From: DASUBN01 sp036263155
GTDB taxonomy: Bacteria > Pseudomonadota > Gammaproteobacteria > Natronospirales > REEB76
DNA: 16,088 bases
Assembly: GCA_036263155.1 (NCBI GenBank)
Contig: DATAHN010000115.1
Span: forward strand, 1 to 16,088
Direction of reading: 5' to 3'
Below are positions 7,818 through 15,655 of this stretch, in pieces (position 1 is the first letter of the stretch; the number at the start of each line of letters is the position of its first letter). The notes under the pieces are model-generated. The model worked only from the letters and a program-made list of their open reading frames with translations, made no database searches and had not been told where the DNA came from. Both the position numbers and the translations under genes were made by a program.

Positions 7818-7876
7818 GGTTCCGCGCTCAGGGCCTGGCATCGTGCCGGGACCGCATCAGACTGTGGAAAGCGGCC

Positions 7877-7882
7877 ATTTTA
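7877..7882 (-). promoter_or_regulatory. possible -10 element (TAAAAT) for the wecE operon
   Basis: On the minus strand TAAAATGGCCG lies about 60 bases before the wecE start, in the 108-bp gap after folK. The -35 position at 16-17 bp spacing is GC-rich and poor, so an activator or a weak promoter would be expected. The gap has no convincing intrinsic terminator for folK, so read-through from tsaD-folB-folK is also possible. Confidence 0.3.
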
Positions 7883-7925
7883 CCTTCATAACCGGCGCTT
7901 GGGGCCGGCCCAAATCTCAGGCCAC

Positions 7926-8402
7926 CTACAGGTCCTGGGCCTCCAAGGTGCCTCCCTCGCCCTGGAACGCGGTCCAATGCTCGGCGAAGGTCCGGCCGGT
8001 GACGGGGTGACGCAGGCTCCCGGCGATGTCCGCCAGGGGTTTGAGCACGAAGGCGTACTTCAATATCTCCTTGCGCGGCAGCCGCTCCGCCTCGTCCACC
8101 CGGTCGCCGTAGAGCAGGAGGTCCAGGTCGAGGGTGCGGGGGGCGAAGCGCGCGGCACCCCGCTCGCGGCCGCAGAGGACCTCGACGTTGTCCAGGGCGG
8201 TCTTGAGCTCCGCCACCGGGAGTCCGGTCTCGAAGCCGGCCACGGCGTTGAGGAAGTCATCTCCCTCGAAGCCTACAGCCTTGTTCCTGTAGATGGGCGA
8301 GAGGCTGACCCGGCCGAAGCGGGCGCGCATCAGTTCCACCGCCTTGGCCACATGCTGTTCCGGCTGCACGTTGCTGCCGATGCCGACGTAGACCTGGGTC
8401 AA
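7926..8402 (-). CDS. folK: 2-amino-4-hydroxy-6-hydroxymethyldihydropteridine pyrophosphokinase (HPPK)
   Basis: 158 residues from TTG at 8402, matching the usual HPPK length. Seen: VYVGIGSN (4-11), FLNAVAGFET (50-59) and the HPPK signature from Arg79 to Asp94, with Arg89 and the Mg-binding Asp92 and Asp94 in PRTLDLD. The enzyme moves pyrophosphate from ATP to 6-hydroxymethyl-dihydropterin, the step after FolB and before FolP in folate synthesis. The start is chosen from overlap and length: TTG overlaps the folB stop as TTGA, a classic coupling arrangement. A longer reading (to 8486) would add about 28 residues lying over the folB 3' end with no HPPK similarity. It is the last gene of tsaD-folB-folK. 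Confidence 0.93.
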   Translation of the reverse strand: MTQVYVGIGSNVQPEQHVAKAVELMRARFGRVSLSPIYRNKAVGFEGDDFLNAVAGFETGLPVAELKTALDNVEVLCGRERGAARFAPRTLDLDLLLYGDRVDEAERLPRKEILKYAFVLKPLADIAGSLRHPVTGRTFAEHWTAFQGEGGTLEAQDL

Positions 8403-8755
8403 GCGCTTGTCCCACGCTCGATGATGATCCCTACTGATTTCGTGCCGCTCACGGCACCCGGCTTGTGCAGCGTGACCTTCACCCACTTCACGCCGAACTC
8501 CTGCATCACGATGCCGGCCACTTTCTCCGCCAGGGTCTCGACGAGCTGGAACTCGGACTCGCGCACGAACTGCATCACGCGCTTGGATACGGCCTTGTAG
8601 TCCAGGGTGTCGTCGATGTGATCGGTCTTCGCCGCCTTGGCGATGTCGGTGCCCATGTCGAGGTCGAGGATCACGTGCTGGCGCAGGCGCCGCTCCCAGT
8701 CGTAGATGCCGACGAGGGTGTCCACCTTGAGGTCGCGGATGAAGACGATGTCCAT
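8399..8755 (-). CDS. folB: dihydroneopterin aldolase
   Basis: 118 residues, standard for the family. Seen: GIYDWER (16-22) with the conserved Glu21, TLDYKAV (50-56), LVETLAE (71-77) and the catalytic Lys98 in LHKPGAV. FolB converts 7,8-dihydroneopterin to 6-hydroxymethyl-7,8-dihydropterin plus glycolaldehyde, and works as a cytosolic oligomer. It starts with ATG nine bases after the tsaD stop and ends in the TTGA that also starts folK, so the three genes form one transcription unit. Its product is the FolK substrate. A role with the PTR1-type reductase further along is likely, as both handle dihydropterins. Confidence 0.94.
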   Translation of the reverse strand: MDIVFIRDLKVDTLVGIYDWERRLRQHVILDLDMGTDIAKAAKTDHIDDTLDYKAVSKRVMQFVRESEFQLVETLAEKVAGIVMQEFGVKWVKVTLHKPGAVSGTKSVGIIIERGTSA

Positions 8756-8764
8756 GTCGCTACT

Positions 8765-9772
8765 CTATTGGGGCGCAGCCAGGGAATCGAGGGGCCAGCG
8801 CGCGGTCACTGGGTTACTCACAGGCGCGCCGGAGGCGAGCCTGAGCGCGCCGGCGTAGGCGATCATGGCGCCGTTGTCGGTGCAGAACTCCGGGCGCGGG
8901 TAGTACACCTCGCCCCCCAGCTTCGCCGTCATCTCCTTCAGGCGCGCGCGCAGGCGCTTGTTGGCGCCCACGCCGCCCGCCACCACGAGACGCCGCTGGC
9001 CGGTCTGCTTGAGCGCGCGCTCGCACTTGATGCTTAAGGTATCCACCACCGCGTCCTCGAAAGCGCGCGCCACGTCGGCTTTCGTCTGTTCATCGTCCGG
9101 CAGGGATTTCAGCAGTACGAGCACCGCGGTCTTGAGACCGCTGAAGCTCATGTCGAGGCCGGGCCGGTCGGTCATGGGCCGCGGCAGGTCGTATTTGCCG
9201 GGGCGCCCCTGTTCCGCCAACTTCGCCAGGGCAGGACCGCCGGGATAGGGGAGCTTGAGGAGCTTGGCCACCTTGTCGAAAGCCTCGCCGGCGGCATCGT
9301 CGATGGACTCGCCCAAGGTCCGGTAGCGGCCTACGCCCTCCACCTCCACCAGCAGGCTGTGGCCTCCGGACACCAGGAGGGCGATGAAGGGGAAATCGGG
9401 TTTCGGGTCCTCCAGCATGGGCGCCAGGAGGTGGCCTTCCATATGGTGGACCCCCAGGGCCGGCACCCCCCAGGCGAAGGCCAGGGACCGCCCCAGGCAG
9501 GCGCCCACCAGGAGCGCTCCCACCAGGCCCGGGCCGGCGGTATAGACCACCCCATCCAGGGTCTCGGGGCCACCCGCCTCCGCCACCACCTTCTGGACCA
9601 TGGGCAGGAGCTTTTGCACATGGTCCCGGGAGGCCAGTTCCGGCACCACCCCGCCGTATTCCCGGTGCAGCTTGATCTGGCTGTAAAGGGCATGGGCCAG
9701 AAGGCCCCGGGACGTGTCGTACACGGCCACACCGGTCTCGTCGCAGGAGGTTTCTATGCCAAGGACTCGCAT
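8765..9772 (-). CDS. tsaD: tRNA N6-adenosine threonylcarbamoyltransferase
   Basis: 335 residues, normal length. Seen: LGIETSCDET (4-13), the metal-binding HxxxH with His110 and His114 (VHHMEGH), LLVSGGHS near 130, a second nucleotide-binding block VVAGGVGANKRLR, and the C-terminal CTDNGAMIA. Together with TsaB, TsaE and the TsaC product threonylcarbamoyl-AMP it forms t6A at position 37 of ANN-decoding tRNAs. Divergent from rpsU, as in E. coli, and first gene of tsaD-folB-folK. The 5' part (residues 1-145) uses CGG or CGA for all five of its arginines, while the 3' part favours CGC, so codon use changes inside the gene. A TAGAAT at 9809-9814 on the minus strand could be its -10; no good -35 is seen. 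Confidence 0.97.
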   Translation of the reverse strand: MRVLGIETSCDETGVAVYDTSRGLLAHALYSQIKLHREYGGVVPELASRDHVQKLLPMVQKVVAEAGGPETLDGVVYTAGPGLVGALLVGACLGRSLAFAWGVPALGVHHMEGHLLAPMLEDPKPDFPFIALLVSGGHSLLVEVEGVGRYRTLGESIDDAAGEAFDKVAKLLKLPYPGGPALAKLAEQGRPGKYDLPRPMTDRPGLDMSFSGLKTAVLVLLKSLPDDEQTKADVARAFEDAVVDTLSIKCERALKQTGQRRLVVAGGVGANKRLRARLKEMTAKLGGEVYYPRPEFCTDNGAMIAYAGALRLASGAPVSNPVTARWPLDSLAAPQ

Positions 9773-9803
9773 GGGGCCAGAGGGGTCTTCGGGTGGGCGG
9801 GCT

Positions 9804-9832
9804 TTGCAATTCTACACGCCGGACAGTACAAT
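9804..9832 (+). promoter_or_regulatory. sigma-70 promoter for rpsU
   Basis: TTGCAA (9804-9809), a 17-bp spacer, then TACAAT (9827-9832): five of six consensus bases in the -10, four in the -35, at optimal spacing. Transcription would start near 9839, leaving a leader of about 50 nt before rpsU. A minus-strand TAGAAT at 9809-9814 overlaps the -35, so the tsaD and rpsU promoters probably share DNA and may compete for polymerase. Confidence 0.75.
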
Positions 9833-9890
9833 TCCGCCCCTTTGCCGGGGCCCTAAGCCCCTGAAAACCCTACTTTTCAAGGACCCGCGA

Positions 9891-10106
9891 ATGCCCAGCG
9901 TACGTGTCAAGGAAAACGAGCATTTCGACGCCGCCCTGCGCCGCTTCAAGCGCGCCTGTGAGAAGGCCGGCGTGATGACCGAGCTGCGCCGCCGTGAGTT
10001 CTACGAAAAGCCGACCCAGGAGCGCAAGCGCAAGCAGGCCGCAGCCGTGAAGCGCCACATGAAGAAGCTGTCGCGCGAGTCCGCCCGCCGCACGCGTCTC
10101 TATTGA
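9891..10106 (+). CDS. rpsU: 30S ribosomal protein bS21
   Basis: 71 residues, exactly the proteobacterial S21 size. It starts MPSVRVKENEHFDAALRRF and is basic and helical throughout, with an Arg/Lys-rich C-terminus ending RTRLY. S21 sits on the 30S platform near the anti-Shine-Dalgarno end of 16S rRNA and helps initiation. The ATG at 9891 has AAGGA (9879-9883) seven bases ahead. Longer in-frame readings to 9714 run through the promoter and over tsaD, and are rejected. First gene of the macromolecular-synthesis block. The terminator that follows allows S21 to be made in excess over primase and sigma, as known for the E. coli operon. Confidence 0.97.
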   Translation: MPSVRVKENEHFDAALRRFKRACEKAGVMTELRRREFYEKPTQERKRKQAAAVKRHMKKLSRESARRTRLY

Positions 10107-10131
10107 TCCCGGCTTCAAGTTTCGATTCGAG

Positions 10132-10166
10132 AGCGGCGCTTCCGAAAGAAAGCGCCGTTTCTTTTT
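10132..10166 (+). terminator. intrinsic terminator/attenuator between rpsU and yqeY
   Basis: CGGCGCTT (10134-10141) pairs with AAGCGCCG (10150-10157) around an 8-nt loop; one A-T and one G-T pair can extend the stem. TTTCTTTTT follows directly. A stem of this type with a U-tract is a standard intrinsic terminator. Its place after rpsU matches the partial terminator of the E. coli rpsU-dnaG-rpoD operon, so some read-through into yqeY-dnaG is expected. Confidence 0.8.
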
Positions 10167-10192
10167 CCAGCACTGCGCATAAGGACGACACC

Positions 10193-10639
10193 ATGGCCCT
10201 CAAAGAACAGATCACGAACGATATGAAGGAGTCCATGAAGTCCGGCGCCAAGGACCGCCTCGGCGTGATCCGCCTGATCCTCGCCGCCCTCAAGCAGAAG
10301 GAAGTGGACGAGCGCATCGTGCTGGACGACGCCCAGGTGCTGTCGATCCTGGAGAAGATGCTGAAGCAGCGCCGCGAGTCCGTAGCCCAGTTCACCCAGG
10401 GCAACCGTCCGGACCTCGTGGCCAAGGAAGAGGCCGAGATCAAGATCATCCAGGCTTACCTGCCGGCACAGCTCTCGGATGCCGAGCTGGACCAGCTGGT
10501 GGCCGCCGCCGTGGCCGAGTCCGGCGCGGCTTCCGTGAAGGACATGGGCAAGGTCATGGGCATCCTGAAGCCCAAGGTCGCCGGCAAGGCGGACATGAGC
10601 GCCGTCTCCGCCAAGATCAAAGCGAAGTTGGGCGGCTGA
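10193..10639 (+). CDS. GatB/YqeY domain protein
   Basis: 148 residues, typical of stand-alone YqeY proteins. Begins MALKEQITNDMKESMKSGAK, carries the helical RLGVIRLILAALKQKEVDE block and RRESVAQFTQGNRPDL, and ends in the small helical domain shared with the tail of GatB (about 95-148), with KDMGKVMGILKPK. The tail domain binds tRNA in GatB, so a tRNA-linked role is suspected, but the function of the stand-alone protein is not firmly established. ATG 10193 has AAGGA (10181-10185) seven bases ahead. It lies between rpsU and dnaG in many beta- and gammaproteobacteria, and is probably cotranscribed with dnaG by read-through of the terminator before it. No promoter of its own was recognised. Confidence 0.92.
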   Translation: MALKEQITNDMKESMKSGAKDRLGVIRLILAALKQKEVDERIVLDDAQVLSILEKMLKQRRESVAQFTQGNRPDLVAKEEAEIKIIQAYLPAQLSDAELDQLVAAAVAESGAASVKDMGKVMGILKPKVAGKADMSAVSAKIKAKLGG

Positions 10640-10645
10640 TTCCCC

Positions 10646-10677
10646 AGACGTGGACTATCCTCTGATAGTCCACGTCT
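10646..10677 (+). promoter_or_regulatory. perfect 14-bp hairpin just upstream of dnaG
   Basis: AGACGTGGACTATC (10646-10659) and GATAGTCCACGTCT (10664-10677) are exact reverse complements around a 4-nt CTCT loop. The structure ends 12 bases before the dnaG ATG and starts 6 bases after the yqeY stop. No U-tract follows (CATCGGG instead), so it is not a normal intrinsic terminator. It could limit ribosome access to dnaG, mark an RNase processing site, or be a dyad-symmetric protein-binding site. The hairpin is seen directly; its role is inference. Confidence 0.8.
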
Positions 10678-10689
10678 CATCGGGACCCC

Positions 10690-12474
10690 ATGGCTCGCAT
10701 CCCCCAACAGTTCATAGAAGAGCTGCTCGGCAGAGTCGACATCGTCGAGCTCATCGACAAGCGCGTGCCTCTGAAGAAGCAGGGCCGCGAGTTCGCCGCC
10801 TGCTGCCCGTTCCATAACGAGAAGAGCCCGTCCTTCTACGTGAGCCCGGTGAAGCAGTTCTACCACTGCTTCGGCTGCGGTGCCCACGGCACCGCCCTCT
10901 CCTTCCTCATCGAATACGACCACATGGAGTTCCGGGAAGCGGTGCAGGAACTCGCTTCCCTGGTGGGCATGGAAGTGCCGGTGGAACAGGGGGAAAGCCA
11001 GGTGCAGGGGGTATCCAAGGCGCCCCTCTACGAGGTGCTGGACAGGGCCGCGAGCTTCTACAAGGAGCAGCTCAAGAACTCCCAGGTGGCCATCGACTAC
11101 CTCAAGGGCCGCGGGCTCACGGGCGAGATCGCCCGTGACTTCGGCATGGGCTTCGCCCCCGCCGGCTGGGACAACCTGCTGAAGGCCGTGGGCGACACCG
11201 ACGAGCGGCGCAAGCGCCTGCTCGAGACCGGCATGCTGATAGAGAAGGCGGGCGAGCACCCCTTCCACGACCGCTTCCGCGAACGGATCATGTTCCCCAT
11301 CCGCGACCGGGCGGGACGCATCATCGGCTTCGGCGGCCGCGTGATCGTGAAGGAGGAACCCAAGTACCTGAACTCGCCGGAGACGCCGCTCTTCCACAAG
11401 GGCCACGAACTCTACGGCCTGTATGAGGCCTGCCAGGCGCTGCGCAACATCCCGCGCCTCCTGGTGGTGGAGGGCTACATGGACGTGGTGGCCCTGGCCC
11501 AGTACGGCGTGCGTTACGCGGTGGCGACCCTCGGCACCTCCACCACGGCCGATCACCTGAAGAAACTGTTCCGCGTGACGCCGGAAGTGGTGTTCTGCTT
11601 CGACGGCGACCGGGCTGGCCGCGCCGCCGCCTGGCGGGCCCTGGAGAACGCGCTGCCGGAAGCACAAGACGGCCGCACCATCCGCTTCCTGTTCCTGCCG
11701 GAGGGTGAGGACCCGGACACCCTGGTGCGCAAGGAGGGGCAGGAGGAGTTCGAGCGGCGCATCGCACGCGAGGCCATCCCCCTCTCTGCCTATCTCCTGG
11801 ACAGCCTGAGCACCCAGACGGACATGAAGACCCCGGACGGCCGGGCCCGGCTGCTGCACCTGGCTGCGCCGCACTTCAACCGTCTGCCGGCCGGCGCGTT
11901 CAAGGAGATGTTGCGCAAGGAACTGGGCAAGCTCGCCGATATGGAGCCCGGAAAGTTGACTATGCTTAACCAGGCGCCCGCCCAACGGACCGCGGCCGAC
12001 AGGCCGGCCGGGCTCCCTGCCCGCCACCCGGGCAGGCCGTCCATGCTCTCTCCGGTGGAGATGGCCATAGGCTGCCTCCTCCACCAGCCCGCCCTGGCCA
12101 TGCTGGCCGGGGACCCCCAGGACCTGGGGGGTAACCGGGAACTGGATCTGTTCCGGTCATTACTGGTTTTCGCCCAGTCCGGACCCCATATGAATGAGGC
12201 GGTGATCCTGGAGCACTGGCGGGAGGACCCCGAGGCCTGGGCCAAGCTGAACCGGGTGGCCCAGGCGGACGTGGCCCTGCCCGAGGAGGGCCTGGACAAG
12301 CAGTTCCTGGCTTACCTGGCCCAGTTCCGGGCGGCAGGCCCCCAGGCCCGGCTGGACGAACTCATCGCGGAATCCCGTAAACGGCCCCTGAATGGCGCCG
12401 AAAACGCAGAATTGACGCGTTTGCTGGCGGAAAGGGGCCGGAAACCGGGTACAGATAGCGTCAAAAGCGATTGA
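10690..12474 (+). CDS. dnaG: DNA primase
   Basis: 594 residues. N-terminal CHC2 zinc ribbon with Cys39, His42, Cys60 and Cys63, then the primase catalytic core with a Toprim segment (VVEGYMDVVAL from about 258, catalytic Glu near 261, FDGDRAG near 304-310), and a C-terminal DnaB-helicase-binding domain from about 430. It makes RNA primers at the replication fork. The ATG at 10690 has only a weak GGGA ahead and sits 12 bases after a strong hairpin, so translation is probably modest; primase is a low-copy protein in E. coli. Base use changes near the 3' end: between about 12121 and 12360 all six arginines are CGG, whereas the N-terminal part mostly uses CGC. This may be a recombination trace. 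Confidence 0.97.
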   Translation: MARIPQQFIEELLGRVDIVELIDKRVPLKKQGREFAACCPFHNEKSPSFYVSPVKQFYHCFGCGAHGTALSFLIEYDHMEFREAVQELASLVGMEVPVEQGESQVQGVSKAPLYEVLDRAASFYKEQLKNSQVAIDYLKGRGLTGEIARDFGMGFAPAGWDNLLKAVGDTDERRKRLLETGMLIEKAGEHPFHDRFRERIMFPIRDRAGRIIGFGGRVIVKEEPKYLNSPETPLFHKGHELYGLYEACQALRNIPRLLVVEGYMDVVALAQYGVRYAVATLGTSTTADHLKKLFRVTPEVVFCFDGDRAGRAAAWRALENALPEAQDGRTIRFLFLPEGEDPDTLVRKEGQEEFERRIAREAIPLSAYLLDSLSTQTDMKTPDGRARLLHLAAPHFNRLPAGAFKEMLRKELGKLADMEPGKLTMLNQAPAQRTAADRPAGLPARHPGRPSMLSPVEMAIGCLLHQPALAMLAGDPQDLGGNRELDLFRSLLVFAQSGPHMNEAVILEHWREDPEAWAKLNRVAQADVALPEEGLDKQFLAYLAQFRAAGPQARLDELIAESRKRPLNGAENAELTRLLAERGRKPGTDSVKSD

Positions 12475-12477
12475 TTT

Positions 12478-12496
12478 ACCTGGAAAAAACCCAGGT
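12478..12496 (+). other. small hairpin in the dnaG-rpoD gap
   Basis: ACCTGG and CCAGGT are exact complements around a 7-nt A-rich loop, starting 3 bases after the dnaG stop and followed by TTTCT. The stem is short and the U-tract poor, so at most it is a weak terminator or RNA-processing signal. It overlaps the -35 region of a possible rpoD promoter. Confidence 0.4.
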
Positions 12497-12499
12497 TTC

Positions 12500-12508
12500 T
12501 GATAAACT
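12500..12508 (+). promoter_or_regulatory. possible extended -10 promoter for rpoD
   Basis: TGATAAACT gives an extended TGn element plus TAAACT (four of six consensus bases). At 17-bp spacing the -35 (12480-12485, CTGGAA) is weak, as expected of extended -10 promoters. It would start rpoD transcripts near 12515, with a leader of about 60 nt. In E. coli rpoD also has internal promoters, including a heat-shock one within dnaG; no sigma-32 motif was found here by eye. Confidence 0.4.
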
Positions 12509-12574
12509 AGAGCGTTTCACTCCGGCTTCCGCCCGTGGACATAAGGCGGGGGCCTCCAAGCCCGTAGAGACACC

Positions 12575-14524
<1,950 letters not shown>

Positions 14525-14546
14525 TCCATTGAGGATCGAGCAAAAG

Positions 14547-14575
14547 AAAAGGCCGCATCGATGCGGCCTTTTTTC
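14547..14575. terminator. strong bidirectional intrinsic terminator after rpoD
   Basis: The 18-base palindrome at 14551-14568 folds as GGCCGCA / TCGA / TGCGGCC, with AAAA before it and TTTTTT after it on the plus strand. The mirrored strand has TTTT, C, TTTT after the stem. It can therefore end rpoD transcripts from the left and apbE transcripts from the right. Confidence 0.92.
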
Positions 14576-14585
14576 TTTAAGAACT

Positions 14586-14716
14586 CGCTAAAAGCGTCGC
14601 GAGCGAAGGCGGGGCTAGGCGGGCGAGGCAAGCAGGAGGGAGTGCACATTGGAGTGCATGACCGACTGCGAGTCCGAAGCCCAACAACGCTCCGCCGAGC
14701 GCAGCAGCTTTTAGCG
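14586..14716. repeat. 131-bp imperfect inverted-repeat element
   Basis: Exact 10-bp ends CGCTAAAAGC (14586-14595) and GCTTTTAGCG (14707-14716) bound a GC-rich interior whose two halves are partly complementary. Near the middle lie two GAGTGCA copies (14639-14645 and 14652-14658), one as GAGTGCAC and one as GAGTGCATG. The interior has no gene. The right end lies inside apbE: its TTA at 14711-14713 is the apbE stop codon read on the minus strand. The layout resembles small dispersed palindromic elements of gammaproteobacteria; only one copy is present in this window, so repeat status is inferred. Confidence 0.6.
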
Positions 14717-15655
14717 CATTATCCAGTGATCCACGCCCTGCTTCTTCAGGAACTTCTCGGCGCCTTTGCCCTGCAGGATCGCCAGCGTGGAGAGCAGGCC
14801 CGCCTGGGTGCAGTTCGCTTCCAGCACCGTCACGGAGCGCGGCGCGTCTTTCACGGGCCAGCCCGAGCGCGGGTCCAGGATGTGACCGTAGCGCACGCCG
14901 TCCTTGATGAGATAGCGGCGCGCGTCGCCGCTCGTGGTGACGCCGCCGCGCTTGAGCTTGAGCAGCGGCGCACCGGCGCCGGATACGGTCTCGATGGCCA
15001 CGGCCCAGGGCTGGCCGTCGCGGCGCGGCGCGCTGGCGTAGATGTCCCCGCCGAAGTTGACGAGGAGCGGCGCGCCGCCCGCCTCGGCGCCGAGCGCCGC
15101 GGCGCGGTCCACCGCGTACTCCTTGCCAATGCCGCCGAAGTCGATCTCCATGCCGGGCTCAAGGCGCAGGTGCGGTGACTGCCATTCCACCTTGTCCCAG
15201 CCCACGAGTTTGAGCACCTCGCGCACCGCCGCCGGATCCGCCAGCCGGTCGCTGCCGTCGAACTTCCACACTCGCCGCAGCACGCCGGAGGTGACGTCGA
15301 AGAGGCCTCCGCTGACGGCGTGGCAATGGGCCGCGAAATCCAGCAGCCGCGCGGTCTCCTCGTCCACCTCCACAGGCTTGCCTTCCGAGTGGTTGATGGC
15401 GTGGACGACGTTGTCATCCCGGTAGCGGCTGAACTTGCTCTCGATGCGCCAGGCCTCGGTCGCCACCGCCACAGCGGCGCGCCGCGCCGCCGTGGCATCG
15501 TCGGTGTCGATGAGGGCCTCGCAGGGGCAGGCCATGGCGGTGAACCTGGCGCGCCACAGCGCGCCATCCCGCTCCAGGCTGAGCCCGGGCGGCAGCGTCT
15601 CAGAAGGAGACGCTGAACTGGACAATGTCCGCCTTGAGCTCGGGGAAGAGGTCAT
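14711..15655 (-). CDS. ApbE-like FAD:protein FMN transferase
   Basis: 314 residues. Family blocks seen: AMACPCE near 40, matching the usual AMGTxxE, DFGGIGKEYAVD (172-183), NFGGDIYA, TSGD (241-244), YGHILDPRSGWPV and a final AGLLSTLAILQG (285-296). ApbE moves FMN from FAD onto a Thr/Ser of partner redox proteins, usually in the periplasm. Two oddities. The metal-binding motif normally reads AD-x-x-x-T, but here the Asp is Gly286 while Thr290 remains. The N-terminus (Ser/Pro-rich, no hydrophobic helix) shows no signal peptide or lipobox. The start is uncertain: ATG 15655 overlaps the upstream DUF3570 gene by 56 bases, and TTG at 15625 with AAGG ahead is an alternative. The stop codon is formed by the end of a palindromic element. 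Confidence 0.87.
   Translation of the reverse strand: MTSSPSSRRTLSSSASPSETLPPGLSLERDGALWRARFTAMACPCEALIDTDDATAARRAAVAVATEAWRIESKFSRYRDDNVVHAINHSEGKPVEVDEETARLLDFAAHCHAVSGGLFDVTSGVLRRVWKFDGSDRLADPAAVREVLKLVGWDKVEWQSPHLRLEPGMEIDFGGIGKEYAVDRAAALGAEAGGAPLLVNFGGDIYASAPRRDGQPWAVAIETVSGAGAPLLKLKRGGVTTSGDARRYLIKDGVRYGHILDPRSGWPVKDAPRSVTVLEANCTQAGLLSTLAILQGKGAEKFLKKQGVDHWIMR

Noticed and set aside
7895..7915. GGGCCGGCCC palindrome in the folK-wecE gap as a terminator
   Set aside because: Ten-base palindrome with no loop space and no T-run on either strand. Probably a by-product of GC-rich sequence.
8403..8486. 28-residue N-terminal extension of FolK
   Set aside because: It lies over the folB 3' end, has no HPPK similarity, and the TTG at 8402 gives the normal family length with stop-start overlap.
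7278..8600. 440-residue open frame on the plus strand across wecE, folK and folB
   Set aside because: Low-complexity Gly/Val/Glu/His content and opposite three recognised genes, so coding is unlikely.
9714..9890. Upstream extension of rpsU giving a 130-residue protein
   Set aside because: It would read through the rpsU promoter and the tsaD start. S21 is 71 residues from ATG 9891, which has a good AAGGA.
10456..12084. 542-residue open frame antisense to yqeY and dnaG
   Set aside because: Same shadow-frame pattern. It would cross the dnaG hairpin and the gene boundary, and has no ribosome site or family motif.
14576..14710. tRNA or known small RNA in the gap between rpoD and apbE
   Set aside because: No cloverleaf, no T-loop consensus (GGTTCGANNCC) and no CCA end. 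The segment is better described as an imperfect palindromic element.
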